Origin: Azonexus hydrophilus
Lineage (GTDB): Bacteria > Pseudomonadota > Gammaproteobacteria > Burkholderiales > Rhodocyclaceae
Assembly: GCF_001956855.1 (NCBI RefSeq)
Contig: NZ_MTHD01000007.1
Coordinates: 62,001 to 126,000 of the forward strand
Direction: 5' to 3'
DNA length: 64,000 nucleotides
In this document: piece after piece, positions 39,878 to 49,502 of the stretch
Position numbering within the stretch: position 1 is the stretch's first letter
How the letters are laid out: every line of letters starts with the position of its first letter
The notes under the pieces: model-generated
Database searches by the model: none
What the model saw: the letters and a program-made list of their open reading frames with translations, nothing else
What the model was told of the DNA's origin: nothing
Translations under genes and position numbers: made by a program

Positions 39878-41405
39878 GGCCGGACTCCGTGGGCTGGGCG
39901 GTTTCGTTGAACAGGCCGGACATCTGCAGACCGACCGATTCGGCATTGGTCGCCGCCTTGGGCTGGGCGGCGGAGAGCTGGCCGGCGGCGAGGACGGCGA
40001 TGCGGTCGCTGATTTCGAACAGCTCTTCGAGTTCTTCCGAAATGACCAGGATGGCGACGCCGGTGCGCGACAGGTCGAGCAGCGTCTGGCGCAGGAAGGC
40101 GGCGGCGCCGACATCGACGCCCCAGGTCGGCTGGGCGACGATCATCAGCCTGGGGGCGAGCATGATCTCGCGGCCGACGATGAATTTCTGCAGGTTGCCG
40201 CCGGACAGCGAGCGGGCGAGCGCGTCCGGTCCGCCGCAGCGCACGTCGAAGCGGGCGATGCATTGCTCGGCAAAGGCTTTCGCCTTGCTGTAACTGACCA
40301 GACCCCAGTGTTTCATGTCCTGGCGGTGCGCGGTCAGCAGCGCGTTGCGGGTCAGCGACTGCGCCGGCACGGCGCCGCGGCCGAGGCGTTCTTCCGGCAC
40401 GAAAACCAGGCCCTTGCTGCGCCGCTGGCCGGCGTCGAGATGGCCGATGGCTTCGCCGGCAAGCCAGATGGTTTCGCGGTCGACGGTGTTCTCGCCGGAA
40501 AGCGCAGCCAGCAGTTCGGCCTGGCCGTTGCCGGAAATGCCGGCGATGCCGAGGATTTCGCCGGCATTAACGGTCAGTGAAACATGGGAAAGCGAGGTGC
40601 CGAACGGGTCGGCGGAGGCCAGGCTGAGCCGGTCGACTTCAAGTACCGGTTTGACCAGGCCGGTGAATGCCGGCGCTTCGCACACCGGCAGTTCGCGCCC
40701 GATCATCATCCGCGCCAGGCTGGCCGGCGTTTCGTCGCGCGGGATCGCGGTGCCGGTGACCTTGCCGCCGCGCATGATGGTCGCCGAATCGCACAGCGAC
40801 TTGATTTCGTGCAGCTTGTGGCTGATGTAGAGGATGGAAACGCCTTCGGATGCCAGCCGGCGCAGCGTCTCGAACAGTTTCTGCACTGCCTGCGGCGTCA
40901 GCACCGAGGTTGGTTCGTCGAGGATCAGCAGCTTCGGGTCCTGCAGCAGGCAGCGGACGATCTCGACGCGCTGGCGCTCGCCGACCGACAGGCTGTGCAC
41001 GCTGCGGTAAGGGTCGAGAGGCAGGCCGTAGCGTTCGGAAACCTCTTTTACGCGGGCGGCCAGCGCCGGCAGATCGAAGGGCTCGTCGAGCACCAGAGCG
41101 ATGTTCTCGACCACCGACAGTGTCTCGAACAGCGAGAAATGCTGGAAGACCATGCCGATGCCCAGCTTGCGTGCCTGCGCCGGGCTGGCGATGGCAACCT
41201 GGCGGCCGTTCCACAACATCTCGCCGGCGTCGGCCTTGACCGCGCCGTAGATGATCTTCATCAGCGTGCTCTTGCCGGCGCCGTTTTCGCCGAGGATGGC
41301 GTGGATCTCGCCGGGTTCGACCGACAGGCTGACGTCGTCGTTGGCGACGACGCTGGGGTAGCGTTTGCTAATGTGCAGCAGTTGAAGTCGGGCGGACTGG
41401 CTCAT
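39864..41405 (-). CDS. BMP-type nucleoside/purine ABC transporter ATP-binding protein (double NBD)
   Basis: 513 residues with two ABC domains. NBD1 has GENGAGKSTLMKIIYG, SVGERQRVEIVRCL and LLILDEPTSVLTP. NBD2 has a degenerate P-loop (GISGNGQAELLAAL) and SGGNLQKFIVGREI, as usual in the sugar/nucleoside class (NupO/YufO). It powers the two permeases downstream; the binding protein is encoded divergently at 46996. Its start overlaps the xdhC stop by four bases. Confidence 0.94.
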   Translation of the reverse strand: MSQSARLQLLHISKRYPSVVANDDVSLSVEPGEIHAILGENGAGKSTLMKIIYGAVKADAGEMLWNGRQVAIASPAQARKLGIGMVFQHFSLFETLSVVENIALVLDEPFDLPALAARVKEVSERYGLPLDPYRSVHSLSVGERQRVEIVRCLLQDPKLLILDEPTSVLTPQAVQKLFETLRRLASEGVSILYISHKLHEIKSLCDSATIMRGGKVTGTAIPRDETPASLARMMIGRELPVCEAPAFTGLVKPVLEVDRLSLASADPFGTSLSHVSLTVNAGEILGIAGISGNGQAELLAALSGENTVDRETIWLAGEAIGHLDAGQRRSKGLVFVPEERLGRGAVPAQSLTRNALLTAHRQDMKHWGLVSYSKAKAFAEQCIARFDVRCGGPDALARSLSGGNLQKFIVGREIMLAPRLMIVAQPTWGVDVGAAAFLRQTLLDLSRTGVAILVISEELEELFEISDRIAVLAAGQLSAAQPKAATNAESVGLQMSGLFNETAQPTESGHAPA

Positions 41406-42424
41406 GGTTCCTCCGGCAAACGATGGGGATCGCTCAGCCGGCGCTGGCCGGCTTGTCTGAGCAAATGGCGGCTATTTTCGATCTGCAGCATCTGCGCGGC
41501 AACCGCCAGCGCGATGGCGGCCGGTTCCTTGCCGACGATGCCGGCAATGCCGATCGGGCAGGTCAGTTCGTCGAAACGCTCCGCCGGCAGGCCGCGGTCG
41601 CGCAGGCGGTGCTCGAAGGACGCGCGCTTGCTGTGCGAGCCGATCAGGCCGAAGTAGGCAAAATCGCGGCGTTTGAAGATTTCCTCGCAGAGCGCGAAAT
41701 CGAGGCTGTGATTGTGCGTCATGACGAGGAAGTAGCTGCCGGCCGGCGCATTCCGGACTTCGCTTTCCGGGATGTCGGTAATCAGCGTGCAGATGCCGTC
41801 GACCGCAACATCGGCGAAGGCATCGTCGCGACTGTCGATCCAGGTGATGCGCGCGCCCAGCGGCTGCAACTGGCGCACCAGCGCACGGGCAACGTGGCCG
41901 GCGCCGAACAGCATGACCGGGAAACGGCTGTCGACAATCCCCTGATGGAAACGCCAGTCGGCCGCATCGCCGTCGAGTCGGTTGCCGCTGCCCGGTTGTT
42001 CGCTCAGTCGCCAGTCGGAAGCGGCGCTCCGGTACGTCAGCCGGCGTTCAAGGCAAATGTTGCGGTCGACCGCCGAAATCCGCGATTTCCAGGCGTCCGC
42101 GCTGGTGGCCGGCAGGCTTTCGAAAAGCAGCCAGACGACACCGCCGCAACACTGGCCGAGCCGGGCGCCGAGGTTGTAGCGCAGCAGCGCCGGCTGGCGG
42201 TTGCCGGCGTCGAGCAGCCGCCGAGCGTGGTGGATCGCCTGCCATTCGAGGTGGCCGCCACCGATGGTATCGATGCAGTGCGCGGTGCCGACCAGCATGC
42301 TGGTGCCGGCGCCGCGCGGTGCCGAACTCTGCGTGCGGGCGACGGTAACCAGCACGCAGTCGCCGCCGGCCAGCATGCCTGGCAGCGCGTGCAGCCAGTC
42401 GTCGGGCAGGCGGCTGTCGGTCAT
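41402..42424 (-). CDS. xdhC: XdhC, molybdenum cofactor sulfuration/insertion chaperone for xanthine dehydrogenase
   Basis: 340 residues from the ATG at 42424. Early VTVARTQSSAPRGAGTSMLV and IGGGHLEWQAIHHAR plus LGQCCGGVVWLLFE form the XdhC/CoxI N-domain; the C-terminal Rossmann domain has LFGAGHVARALVRQLQPLGA and VMTHNHSLDFALCEE, and GLIGSHSKRASFEHRL. XdhC binds and delivers sulfurated Moco to XdhB. It overlaps xdhB by four bases. Confidence 0.94.
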   Translation of the reverse strand: MTDSRLPDDWLHALPGMLAGGDCVLVTVARTQSSAPRGAGTSMLVGTAHCIDTIGGGHLEWQAIHHARRLLDAGNRQPALLRYNLGARLGQCCGGVVWLLFESLPATSADAWKSRISAVDRNICLERRLTYRSAASDWRLSEQPGSGNRLDGDAADWRFHQGIVDSRFPVMLFGAGHVARALVRQLQPLGARITWIDSRDDAFADVAVDGICTLITDIPESEVRNAPAGSYFLVMTHNHSLDFALCEEIFKRRDFAYFGLIGSHSKRASFEHRLRDRGLPAERFDELTCPIGIAGIVGKEPAAIALAVAAQMLQIENSRHLLRQAGQRRLSDPHRLPEEP

Positions 42425-44766
42425 GGCGCCTTGTCCTGGTTGGCAGTCAGCGCGCGCAACACGGCTTCCGGGGTTGCCGGTGCCGCCAGTTGCACCGGCG
42501 TGCCGGCCGGCAGCGCACTGGCTACGGCGTCGCGCAGCGCGAAGAAGACCGACAGCGCGAGCATGAACGGCGGTTCGCCAACCGCCTTCGAGCGGTGGAT
42601 GCTGTCCTCGACGTTGGCGTTGTCGTAGAGGCGGACGTTGAAGATTTCCGGCAGGTCGCTGGCGGTCGGGATCTTGTAGGTCGACGGTGCGTGGCTCATC
42701 AGCCGGCCGGCCTGGGCGCCGTCGGTCTTCCACCACAGCTCCTCGCTGGTCAGCCAGCCCATACCCTGGATGAAACCGCCCTCGATCTGACCGATGTCGA
42801 GCGCCGGGTTGATCGAGCGGCCGACGTCGTGCAGCAGATCGACGCGCAGCACGCGGTATTCGCCGGTCAGCGTGTCGATGGCGACTTCGCTGCATGACGC
42901 TCCGTAGGCGAAGTAGAAGAACGGCCGGCCGAACTTGGTCAGCGGGTCGAAATGGATTTTCGGTGTGCGGTAGAAACCGGCGTCCCACAACTGGATGCGT
43001 GCCCGGTAGGCGGCCATGACTAGTTCGGCGAAGGGCACGTCGTAGGCGTCGCCGGCCTGCACGCGACCATTGGAAAATCGCACTTTTCCGGCGTCGACCG
43101 CAGCATTGTTCAATTCGGCGACAAACGCCGCCAGCCGTGCCTTGATGTTCAGGCAGGCGTTCTGCGCCGCCTTGCCGTTGAGGTCGGCACCGCTCGATGC
43201 CGCCGTCGCCGAGGTGTTGGCGACGCGGCTGGTATCGGTCGACGACAGTCGCACGTCTGCCAGCGGCAGGCCGAATTCGTGGGCGACGATCTGCCGGATC
43301 TTGGTGTACAGGCCCTGGCCCATTTCGGTGCCGCCGTGCGAAACGAGTACCGTGCCGTCGGTGTAAACATGGACCAGCGCGCCGGCCTGGTTGTAGTGCG
43401 TGGCATTGAACGAAATGCCGAACTTGACCGGCGTCAGCGCGATGCCGCGCTTGATCACCGGGCTGCTGGCGTTGAATTCGGCAATCGCCGCACGGCGGGC
43501 GGCGTAATCGCTGCTGGCCGCAAGTTCGGCAACCAGCGCCGGCGCGACGTTGTCTTCGACGACCATGCCGTAGGGCGTCGTGCTGCGCGCGCCGGGGACG
43601 ACGTCGTAGAAATTGGCTTGCCGCACGGCCAGCGGATCGCGCCCGAGGTGGCGGGCGATGTCGTCGAGCACGGTTTCGATGACGAACATGCCCTGCGGCC
43701 CGCCGAAGCCGCGGAAGGCCGTGTTCGACACGGTGTTGGTCTTGCAGCGCAAGCTGTTCAGGGCGACCGCGTCGAGATAGTAGGCGTTGTCGATGTGGCA
43801 GATCGTGCGGTCGTTGACCGGCCCGGAGAGGTCGGCCGAATAGCCGCAGTTCGAAGCCATGTCGAGCTTCAGGCCGAGCAGCCGGCCGCTGTCGTCGAAA
43901 GCCGATTGCCAGGCGTACTGGAAGCCGTGACGCTTGCCGGTGGCGATCATGTCGTCGTCGCGGTCGAGGCGAATTTTTACCGGTTTTCCAGTGTTGACCG
44001 CAAGAATCGACGCCAGGCAGGCCCATTGCGCCGATTGCGATTCCTTGCCGCCGAAACCGCCGCCCATGCGCCGGATTTCGACGCTGACCTGATGCGCACG
44101 CCAGCCCAGCGCGTGCGACACGAGTTGCTGCATCTCGGTTGGGTGCTGGGTCGAGCACAGCAGGTGCAGGCTGTCGTCGTCCTTCGGCAGCGCGTAGGAA
44201 ATCTGGCCTTCGAGGTAGAAATGTTCCTGACCACCGACGACGGCGGTGCCGCTCAGGTGATGCGGTGCATTGGCAAACGCCGCATCGACCGGCCCGCGCT
44301 GCATGGCGAACGGCGGCAGCACCCAGGATTCGGCGGCGATGGCCGCATCCATGTCGAGGATCGGCGTTTCGGTGTCGTACTCGACTTTCGCCAGCCGCAC
44401 CGCCTGGCGCGCTGCGTCGCGGGTGTCGGCGGCGATGGCGAAGATGACCTGGCCGTAGAACTGGATTTCGTCGCCGGCGATGATCGGATCGTCGTGCAGG
44501 ATCGGCCCGCAATTGTTCTCGCCGGGGATGTCGACCGCAGTAATGACGCAGCGCACGCCGGGGTAGGCGCGCACGGCGGACAGGTCGAGCCGCCTGATCC
44601 GGCCACGGGCGCAGGTCGACAAGCCGGCGGCGGCGTGCAGCGTGCCGGCCGCTTCCGGCAGGTCGTCGATGTAGCGGGCTGCACCGCTGACATGCAGGCG
44701 GGCGCTTTCGTGCGGGATCGATTTGCCGATCAATTCACCGATCAGGCTGGTGGTCGGCGCGCTCAT
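42421..44766 (-). CDS. xdhB: Xanthine dehydrogenase large (molybdenum-binding) subunit
   Basis: 781 residues from the ATG at 44766. Moco-binding and catalytic elements: GGQEHFYLEGQISYA, RRMGGGFGGKESQS, TAFRGFGGPQGMFVIE, HGGTEMGQGLYTKI, and the catalytic Glu in SKAVGEPPFMLAL near the C-terminus. It hydroxylates hypoxanthine to xanthine and xanthine to urate. It overlaps xdhA by four bases. A longer frame running upstream into xdhA is a shadow. Confidence 0.97.
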   Translation of the reverse strand: MSAPTTSLIGELIGKSIPHESARLHVSGAARYIDDLPEAAGTLHAAAGLSTCARGRIRRLDLSAVRAYPGVRCVITAVDIPGENNCGPILHDDPIIAGDEIQFYGQVIFAIAADTRDAARQAVRLAKVEYDTETPILDMDAAIAAESWVLPPFAMQRGPVDAAFANAPHHLSGTAVVGGQEHFYLEGQISYALPKDDDSLHLLCSTQHPTEMQQLVSHALGWRAHQVSVEIRRMGGGFGGKESQSAQWACLASILAVNTGKPVKIRLDRDDDMIATGKRHGFQYAWQSAFDDSGRLLGLKLDMASNCGYSADLSGPVNDRTICHIDNAYYLDAVALNSLRCKTNTVSNTAFRGFGGPQGMFVIETVLDDIARHLGRDPLAVRQANFYDVVPGARSTTPYGMVVEDNVAPALVAELAASSDYAARRAAIAEFNASSPVIKRGIALTPVKFGISFNATHYNQAGALVHVYTDGTVLVSHGGTEMGQGLYTKIRQIVAHEFGLPLADVRLSSTDTSRVANTSATAASSGADLNGKAAQNACLNIKARLAAFVAELNNAAVDAGKVRFSNGRVQAGDAYDVPFAELVMAAYRARIQLWDAGFYRTPKIHFDPLTKFGRPFFYFAYGASCSEVAIDTLTGEYRVLRVDLLHDVGRSINPALDIGQIEGGFIQGMGWLTSEELWWKTDGAQAGRLMSHAPSTYKIPTASDLPEIFNVRLYDNANVEDSIHRSKAVGEPPFMLALSVFFALRDAVASALPAGTPVQLAAPATPEAVLRALTANQDKAP

Positions 44767-46244
44767 GATTGCACCGGTGCCAGCTGGCTCAGTCGGGCTG
44801 GTGTCTGACCCGTGCTGCCGGTTTCCAGCCAGAAACGCTGCAGCAGGTTGCCGGCGACATTCAGCCGGTATTCGCTGCTGGCGCGCACGTCGGCCAGCGG
44901 CCGGTAATCTTCCCGCAGCACCTGCATCGCGTGGCGCACCGTGTTCAGGTCCCACGGCCGGCCGAGCAGCGCCAGCTCGCAATTGACCGCGCGTTTCGGC
45001 GTTGCCGCCATGCCGCCGAAGGCGATGCGGGCGCGGCGGATGATGCCGTCGCCGTCGACATGCACGGCCATGCCGGCGCAGACGGCGGAAATGTCCTGGT
45101 CCAGCCGCTTTGCCACCTTGTAGCTGCGGAACACGCGGCGCAGCGCTTCGGCCGGCGCGTCGAGACGCAGCGCGCGGACGAACTCGCCGCGTTGCAGCGC
45201 CGTCTTCTGGTAATCGATGTAGAAATCCTCCAGCGGCAGTTCGCGCAGGCTGTCGCCGTGCTGCAGCACGATGCGCGCGCCGAGGGCGATCAGCGCCGGC
45301 ATCGAATCGCCGATCGGCGAACCGTTGGCGACGTTGCCGCCGAGCGTGCCGGCGTTTTTCACCGGCGTCGAGGCGAAGCGCCGGGCCAGTTCGGCCCAGT
45401 TCGGCTCGAACGCGGTGAGCGCGGCGAAGGCGTCGGTCAGCGTGACGCCGGCGCCGATTTCCAGGCGCTCGCGGCCGATGCTGACGGTTTTCAGTTCGGG
45501 CACGGCGCCGAGGTGGATGATTTCGCCCAGGTCGCGGCCCTGCTTGGTCACCCACAGACCGACATCGGTGCCGCCGGCCACCAGCCGGGCGTCGGGCAGG
45601 GCGACGCGCAGCGCCGCCAGTTCGGCCAGGCTGCGCGGGCTGTGGCTGCGCTGGCCGTTGCCCTGATAGTCAAGCGGCGGCAGCGCGGCCAAGGCCTTCA
45701 ACGCGGCGATCACCGGCTGGCGGTTCAGCGGCCGGCGAGGCAGCGCGTAGGCATCCCGGGTCGCATCGACGATCGGCCGGTAGCCGGTGCAGCGGCACAG
45801 GTTGCCCGACAGCGTGTGGTCGATCTCGTCGCGCTCCGGGCATTCCGGCTGGTTTTCGTAGAGCGCGAACAGCGACATGGCGAAGCCCGGCGTGCAAAAA
45901 CCGCACTGCGAACCGTGCCGGTCGACCAGCGCCTGCTGCACCGGGTGCAGCTCGCCATCGCTGGCCAGGTCCTCGACGGTGAACAGCGCCTTGCCGTCGA
46001 TGGCGGGCAGGAACTGGATGCAGGCATTGACCGCACGCAGCTGCAGCATTTCCTCGCCATCGCCGCCCGACAGTTCGCCGATGACGACGGTGCAGGCGCC
46101 ACAGTCGCCCTCGGCGCAACCTTCCTTGGTGCCGGTCTGGTGCAGGTCTTCGCGCAGGTACTGGAGCAGTGTGCGGGTCGGGGCGCTGCCCTCGATCCGG
46201 TGAATGGCACCGCGAAAATAAAACTGGATGGGACGTTCTGACAT
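44763..46244 (-). CDS. xdhA: Xanthine dehydrogenase small (FeS/FAD) subunit
   Basis: 493 residues from the ATG at 46244. The plant-type [2Fe-2S] cluster site is GCAEGDCGACTVVIG (~42-56), the second cluster uses CGFCTPGF and LCRCTGYRPI, and the FAD domain has GGTDVGLWVTKQ and NAGTLGGNVANGSPIGDSMP. Electrons pass from XdhB to NAD+ here. It is the first gene of the nine-gene purine operon, whose promoter lies in 46245-46338 unless the deaminase upstream is co-transcribed. Confidence 0.97.
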   Translation of the reverse strand: MSERPIQFYFRGAIHRIEGSAPTRTLLQYLREDLHQTGTKEGCAEGDCGACTVVIGELSGGDGEEMLQLRAVNACIQFLPAIDGKALFTVEDLASDGELHPVQQALVDRHGSQCGFCTPGFAMSLFALYENQPECPERDEIDHTLSGNLCRCTGYRPIVDATRDAYALPRRPLNRQPVIAALKALAALPPLDYQGNGQRSHSPRSLAELAALRVALPDARLVAGGTDVGLWVTKQGRDLGEIIHLGAVPELKTVSIGRERLEIGAGVTLTDAFAALTAFEPNWAELARRFASTPVKNAGTLGGNVANGSPIGDSMPALIALGARIVLQHGDSLRELPLEDFYIDYQKTALQRGEFVRALRLDAPAEALRRVFRSYKVAKRLDQDISAVCAGMAVHVDGDGIIRRARIAFGGMAATPKRAVNCELALLGRPWDLNTVRHAMQVLREDYRPLADVRASSEYRLNVAGNLLQRFWLETGSTGQTPARLSQLAPVQS

Positions 46245-46338
46245 GGTGCGGAAGTGAATCAAAAGACGATGCTTGAAGGTAGCACAGCCGGCCGCGCAGG
46301 TTGAGCGGCCGATGGCGATAAGGAGTATCTGCCCGGCA

Positions 46339-46833
46339 TTATGGTTGTTGCCAGAAGCCGGCATGCGGTGCTGCCGCTTCGTCTTCCAGGCAGGGGCCGG
46401 TGACGGCGATGCGGCGCTGGCCGCGGGCGAAGACCTCGCGGCAGGGCAGCGAGAAGGTGGGATTTTCCGGGTGGTCGCCGGTCAGGCCGAGCAGCTTGTG
46501 TTCGGACAGCGCATAGACGACGCGGCCGATGCCGCACCAGTAGATCGCACCGGCGCACATGGCGCAGGGTTCGGCGCTGGAGTACAAAGTCGCCTGCGCC
46601 AGTTGCTCCGGCGTCAGCCGGCGTGCCGCCAGCGCGGCGGCGACCAGTTCGGCGTGGCGCGTCGGATCGCCCCCCGGTGGCAGTGAATCGTTGCCGGCCT
46701 CGGCGACGATGTTGCCGTCGCCATCGACCACCAGCGCAGCAAAAGGATGCTTGCCAGCGGCCCGCACCTGGCGGGACAATTCGATGCTGCGGCGCAGGAA
46801 ATTCAGGTCAGTGCCGGACAGGGTTTCGCTCAT
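46339..46833 (-). CDS. CDA-fold nucleoside/guanine deaminase-like protein
   Basis: 164 residues from the ATG at 46833 (MSETLSGTDL). Zinc motifs are DPTRHAELVAA (HAE) and SSAEPCAMCAGAIYWCG (PCxxCxGAIYW), the latter shared with Bacillus-type guanine deaminase rather than TadA. It therefore may provide a second guanine (or related base) deaminase alongside amidohydrolase GuaD. It is 94 bases upstream of xdhA on the same strand. Confidence 0.85.
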   Translation of the reverse strand: MSETLSGTDLNFLRRSIELSRQVRAAGKHPFAALVVDGDGNIVAEAGNDSLPPGGDPTRHAELVAAALAARRLTPEQLAQATLYSSAEPCAMCAGAIYWCGIGRVVYALSEHKLLGLTGDHPENPTFSLPCREVFARGQRRIAVTGPCLEDEAAAPHAGFWQQP

Positions 46834-46995
46834 CAGTGTTCTCCTCAATGTCCGGCAATTATCGCGGCAGGCCGCTGCCGGGCATGACAGCGTTGAGCAA
46901 TACTGGTCATAACGCTGGCGAGATAGGTCTGGCCCCGCTGGATTGCTACAGTGCAGCAACCAGATTTCATAACCCCCACCCAAGGAGAACCAAGC
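46834..46995. promoter_or_regulatory. Divergent promoter region of the purine block
   Basis: 162 bases between the deaminase/xdh unit and the BMP binding protein. It holds a small inverted repeat TTGCT-N7-AGCAA (46943-46959) and the AAGGAG Shine-Dalgarno for the binding protein. A shared regulatory site is plausible from the geometry; no known consensus was recognised. Confidence 0.35.
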
Positions 46996-48075
46996 ATGCT
47001 GCTTTCCCGTCTCAAGACACTGACTGCCGCCGCCGTGCTGGCGGTTTCCGGCCTTGCCGGCGTGCACGCCGCCGACCCGGTGAAGGCCGGTTTCGTCTAC
47101 ATCGGCCCGACCGGCGACCATGGCTGGACCTACTCCCACGATGTCGGCCGCAAGATGCTCGAAAGCCAGTCCGGCGGCAAGGTGAAGACTGCCTTCGTCG
47201 AGAACGTGCCGGAAACGGCGGACGCCGAGCGGGTTTTCCGCGACCTGGCGCAGAAGGGCAACAAGGTCGTGTTCGGTACCTCGTTCGGCTACATGAACCA
47301 GATGCTGAAGGTCGCCAAGGCCTTCCCGAACACCATCTTCATGCACGCCACCGGCTACAAGACCAGCAAGAACCTCGGCGTCTACGACGTACGCACCTAT
47401 GAAGGCGCCTACATGCTCGGCGTTGTCGCCGGCAAGATGAGCAAGGGCAACAAGCTCGGCGTCGTCGCCTCGATCCCCATCCCGGAAGTCATCCGCAACA
47501 TCAACGCCTTCACCATCGGCGCCCGCAGCGTCAATCCGGCGGTGACGACCCGCGTCATCTGGGTGAACAGCTGGTTCGATCCGGGCAAGGAACGTGAAGC
47601 CGCGCTGGCGCTGATCGCCCAGGGCAGCGACGTGCTGATGCAGAACACCGATTCGCCGGCAGTCGTTCAGGCCGCCCAGGAAAAAGGCGTGCTCGCCTTC
47701 GGCTGGGATTCCGACATGAGCAAGTTTGGCGGCAAGGCACACCTGGCTGCGTCGGTGCTCAACTGGGGAGTCATCTACAAGAAGACGATGGATGAAGTCC
47801 AGGCCGGCACCTGGAAGAGCGGCGATCTGTGGTGGGGCGTCAAGGAAGGCGCGGTCAACATCGAGAGCTTCGGCCCGGGCGTCCCGGCCGATCTGAAGAA
47901 GCTGGCCGAACAGCGTCGTGACGACATCAAGTCGGGCAAGCTGCACCCCTTCACCGGCCCGCTCAAGGACCAGACCGGCAAGCTCATCCTCGCCGCCGGC
48001 AAGAGCTACACCGACCCCGAACTGAAGAAGATGAACTTCTACGTCGAAGGTGTCGAAGGTTCGATTCCCAAGTAA
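46996..48075 (+). CDS. BMP-family (PnrA/Med-like) ABC substrate-binding protein
   Basis: 359 residues from the ATG at 46996 with AAGGAG upstream. Signal peptide ends at about VHAADPVKAG. The mature fold has VYIGPTGDHGWTYSHDVGR, TSFGYMNQM, DVRTYEGAYMLGVVAGKMSK and VNSWFDPGKEREAALALIAQGSDVLMQN, the BMP (PnrA-like) lipoprotein family that binds nucleosides or purines. It is the external receptor for the importer encoded divergently at 37880-41405. Confidence 0.93.
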   Translation: MLLSRLKTLTAAAVLAVSGLAGVHAADPVKAGFVYIGPTGDHGWTYSHDVGRKMLESQSGGKVKTAFVENVPETADAERVFRDLAQKGNKVVFGTSFGYMNQMLKVAKAFPNTIFMHATGYKTSKNLGVYDVRTYEGAYMLGVVAGKMSKGNKLGVVASIPIPEVIRNINAFTIGARSVNPAVTTRVIWVNSWFDPGKEREAALALIAQGSDVLMQNTDSPAVVQAAQEKGVLAFGWDSDMSKFGGKAHLAASVLNWGVIYKKTMDEVQAGTWKSGDLWWGVKEGAVNIESFGPGVPADLKKLAEQRRDDIKSGKLHPFTGPLKDQTGKLILAAGKSYTDPELKKMNFYVEGVEGSIPK

Positions 48076-48093
48076 GGAACCGTCTGCCGCAGC

Positions 48094-48124
48094 CCGTCAT
48101 TGCGAGCGCAGCGCGGCAATCCAG
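48094..48124 (+). repeat. Dispersed bacterial repeat, CGTCATTGCGAG type
   Basis: CCGTCATTGCGAGCGCAGCG then CGGCAATCCAG is a recurrent extragenic element seen in many unrelated bacteria. A second, inverted copy lies at 55438-55474. It sits between the BMP gene stop and its terminator. Confidence 0.7.
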
Positions 48125-48142
48125 CAGTTCCGGACAGTACCC

Positions 48143-48168
48143 GCCCCCGGTTGATCCGGGGGCTTTTT
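48143..48168 (+). terminator. Rho-independent terminator of the BMP binding-protein gene
   Basis: GCCCCCGG (48143-48150), loop TTGAT, CCGGGGGC (48156-48163), then TTTTT. A textbook structure 68 bases after the stop. Confidence 0.88.
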
Positions 48169-48171
48169 CGT

Positions 48172-48717
48172 TTACCGCCGGAGCGTCTGGCTCCAGTCAG
48201 CGAGTGCCTGCATCTGCTGGCCGACCAGTTGGGTCAGGCGTTCGTCGGTCAGGTTGCCGTCGGCGTCGAAGGCGCCAGCGAAGGCGTTGGCGAAGACTTC
48301 GGGTTTGTTCAAAGGGTGCAGGTCGAGGAAGACGCAGACCTGGCGCAGGTGGTACTGGGCCCGTGAGGTGCCCATGCCGCCGCCGGCACCGAGGATGGCC
48401 GCGGCCTTGCCGGCGAGCAGCGCATTGTCGGGTTCGCGCGAGGCCCAGTCGAGAATGTTCTTCAACGCCGGTGCCAGCGAATAGTTGTATTCAGGGCAGG
48501 CCAGGACAAGGGCGTCGGCAGCGCCGATCTGCGCCAGCACGCGCTGGACGGCGGCGGGCTTTGCCGCGATGTCGGCGTTGTAGAAGGGAATGTCGGCGAG
48601 ATCGGCGATTTCCATCGTCACGCCGGCCGGCAGCTTGGCCTGGGCGACTCGCAACAGGCCCTTGTTGGCGGATTTCTGCCGCAGGCTGCCGGCGATGCCG
48701 AGAAATTTGAGCGACAT
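48172..48717 (-). CDS. NADPH-dependent FMN reductase (ChrR/AzoR-like)
   Basis: 181 residues from the ATG at 48717. FLGIAGSLRQKSANKGLLR is the flavin-phosphate loop, and LACPEYNYSLAPALKNILDWASR is the FMN_red signature. Such enzymes reduce quinones, chromate or azo dyes with FMN; the natural substrate is uncertain. It is 88 bases downstream of the glutathione peroxidase gene on the same strand, consistent with an oxidative-stress pair. Confidence 0.9.
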   Translation of the reverse strand: MSLKFLGIAGSLRQKSANKGLLRVAQAKLPAGVTMEIADLADIPFYNADIAAKPAAVQRVLAQIGAADALVLACPEYNYSLAPALKNILDWASREPDNALLAGKAAAILGAGGGMGTSRAQYHLRQVCVFLDLHPLNKPEVFANAFAGAFDADGNLTDERLTQLVGQQMQALADWSQTLRR

Positions 48718-48805
48718 GTGCGTCTCCTTGTTGTTCGTTGTCGGGCTGCTGCCTGAAACCGCGCCGGGCGGATGGTCTGCCCGGGCGCGGCGGTGGTTTC
48801 TGCGC

Positions 48806-49351
48806 TTACTTCGCCAGCGCGGCCTCGATGGCCTCGACCAGTTTGCCGGCATCGGGCAGGGTGTCCGGGGCGAAGCGGCGGATCACCTGGCCATTGCGGT
48901 CGACGAGGAATTTTTCGAAATTCCACAGCACTTCCGGTGCCGACGTCGGCTCGATCTTGTAGCCGCGCAGCGCGGTTTCCATGCCGGCGCGGTCTTCGGT
49001 CTGCGGTTGGGCGGCGATCAACTGGGCGTAGAGCGGGTGCTTGTCGGCGCCGGTGACGGCGATCTTGCTGTAGAGCGGGAAGCGGACGCCATAGGTCAGC
49101 GTGCAGAACTCCTTGATCTCGGCATCGCTACCCGGTTCCTGGCCGGCGAAGTCGTTGGCGGGAAAGCCAAGCACGGCAAAACCGCGCTCGCCGTAGGTTT
49201 CGTGCAGCTTTTCCAGGCCGGCGTATTGCGGCGTCAGGCCGCATTTGGAAGCGACATTGACGATCAGCAGGACGTCGCCGGCATGGTCGCGCAGGCTGGT
49301 CGGCGCGCCGTCGATGGCTTTCAGCGGAATGTCGTAGAGGGAAGTGCTCAT
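48806..49351 (-). CDS. Glutathione peroxidase family protein
   Basis: 181 residues from the ATG at 49351. The peroxidatic cysteine is in IVNVASKCGLTPQYAGLE (Cys in place of Sec), and the other catalytic positions appear in GFPANDFAGQEPG (Asn/Gln) and WNFEKFLVDRNGQV (Trp/Asn). Proteins of this class reduce hydroperoxides, often with thioredoxin. Longer upstream extensions lack conservation. Confidence 0.94.
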   Translation of the reverse strand: MSTSLYDIPLKAIDGAPTSLRDHAGDVLLIVNVASKCGLTPQYAGLEKLHETYGERGFAVLGFPANDFAGQEPGSDAEIKEFCTLTYGVRFPLYSKIAVTGADKHPLYAQLIAAQPQTEDRAGMETALRGYKIEPTSAPEVLWNFEKFLVDRNGQVIRRFAPDTLPDAGKLVEAIEAALAK

Positions 49352-49502
49352 GGGGTCTCCTTGGTTAATGCCGTTTGACAGGTTTGCGCGGCAGAGTTCC
49401 GGCGGGCGGAATATCGAATTGCAAATGCCTGTTATACGCCACTGGCGCGCCGGCTTCTCGTAGAATCGGACGAAACCCGCGCACTTTCCGGAGAATTCGC
49501 CG

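Noticed and set aside
42425-45555. Upstream extensions of the xdhC and xdhB frames making proteins over 1000 residues
   Set aside because: They are shadows of xdhB and xdhA in another frame; family-conserved starts coincide with ATGA overlaps at 42424 and 44766.
46834-47946. Long minus-strand frame upstream of the CDA-fold deaminase
   Set aside because: It is antisense to the BMP binding-protein gene, whose signal peptide, family motifs and Shine-Dalgarno are clear.
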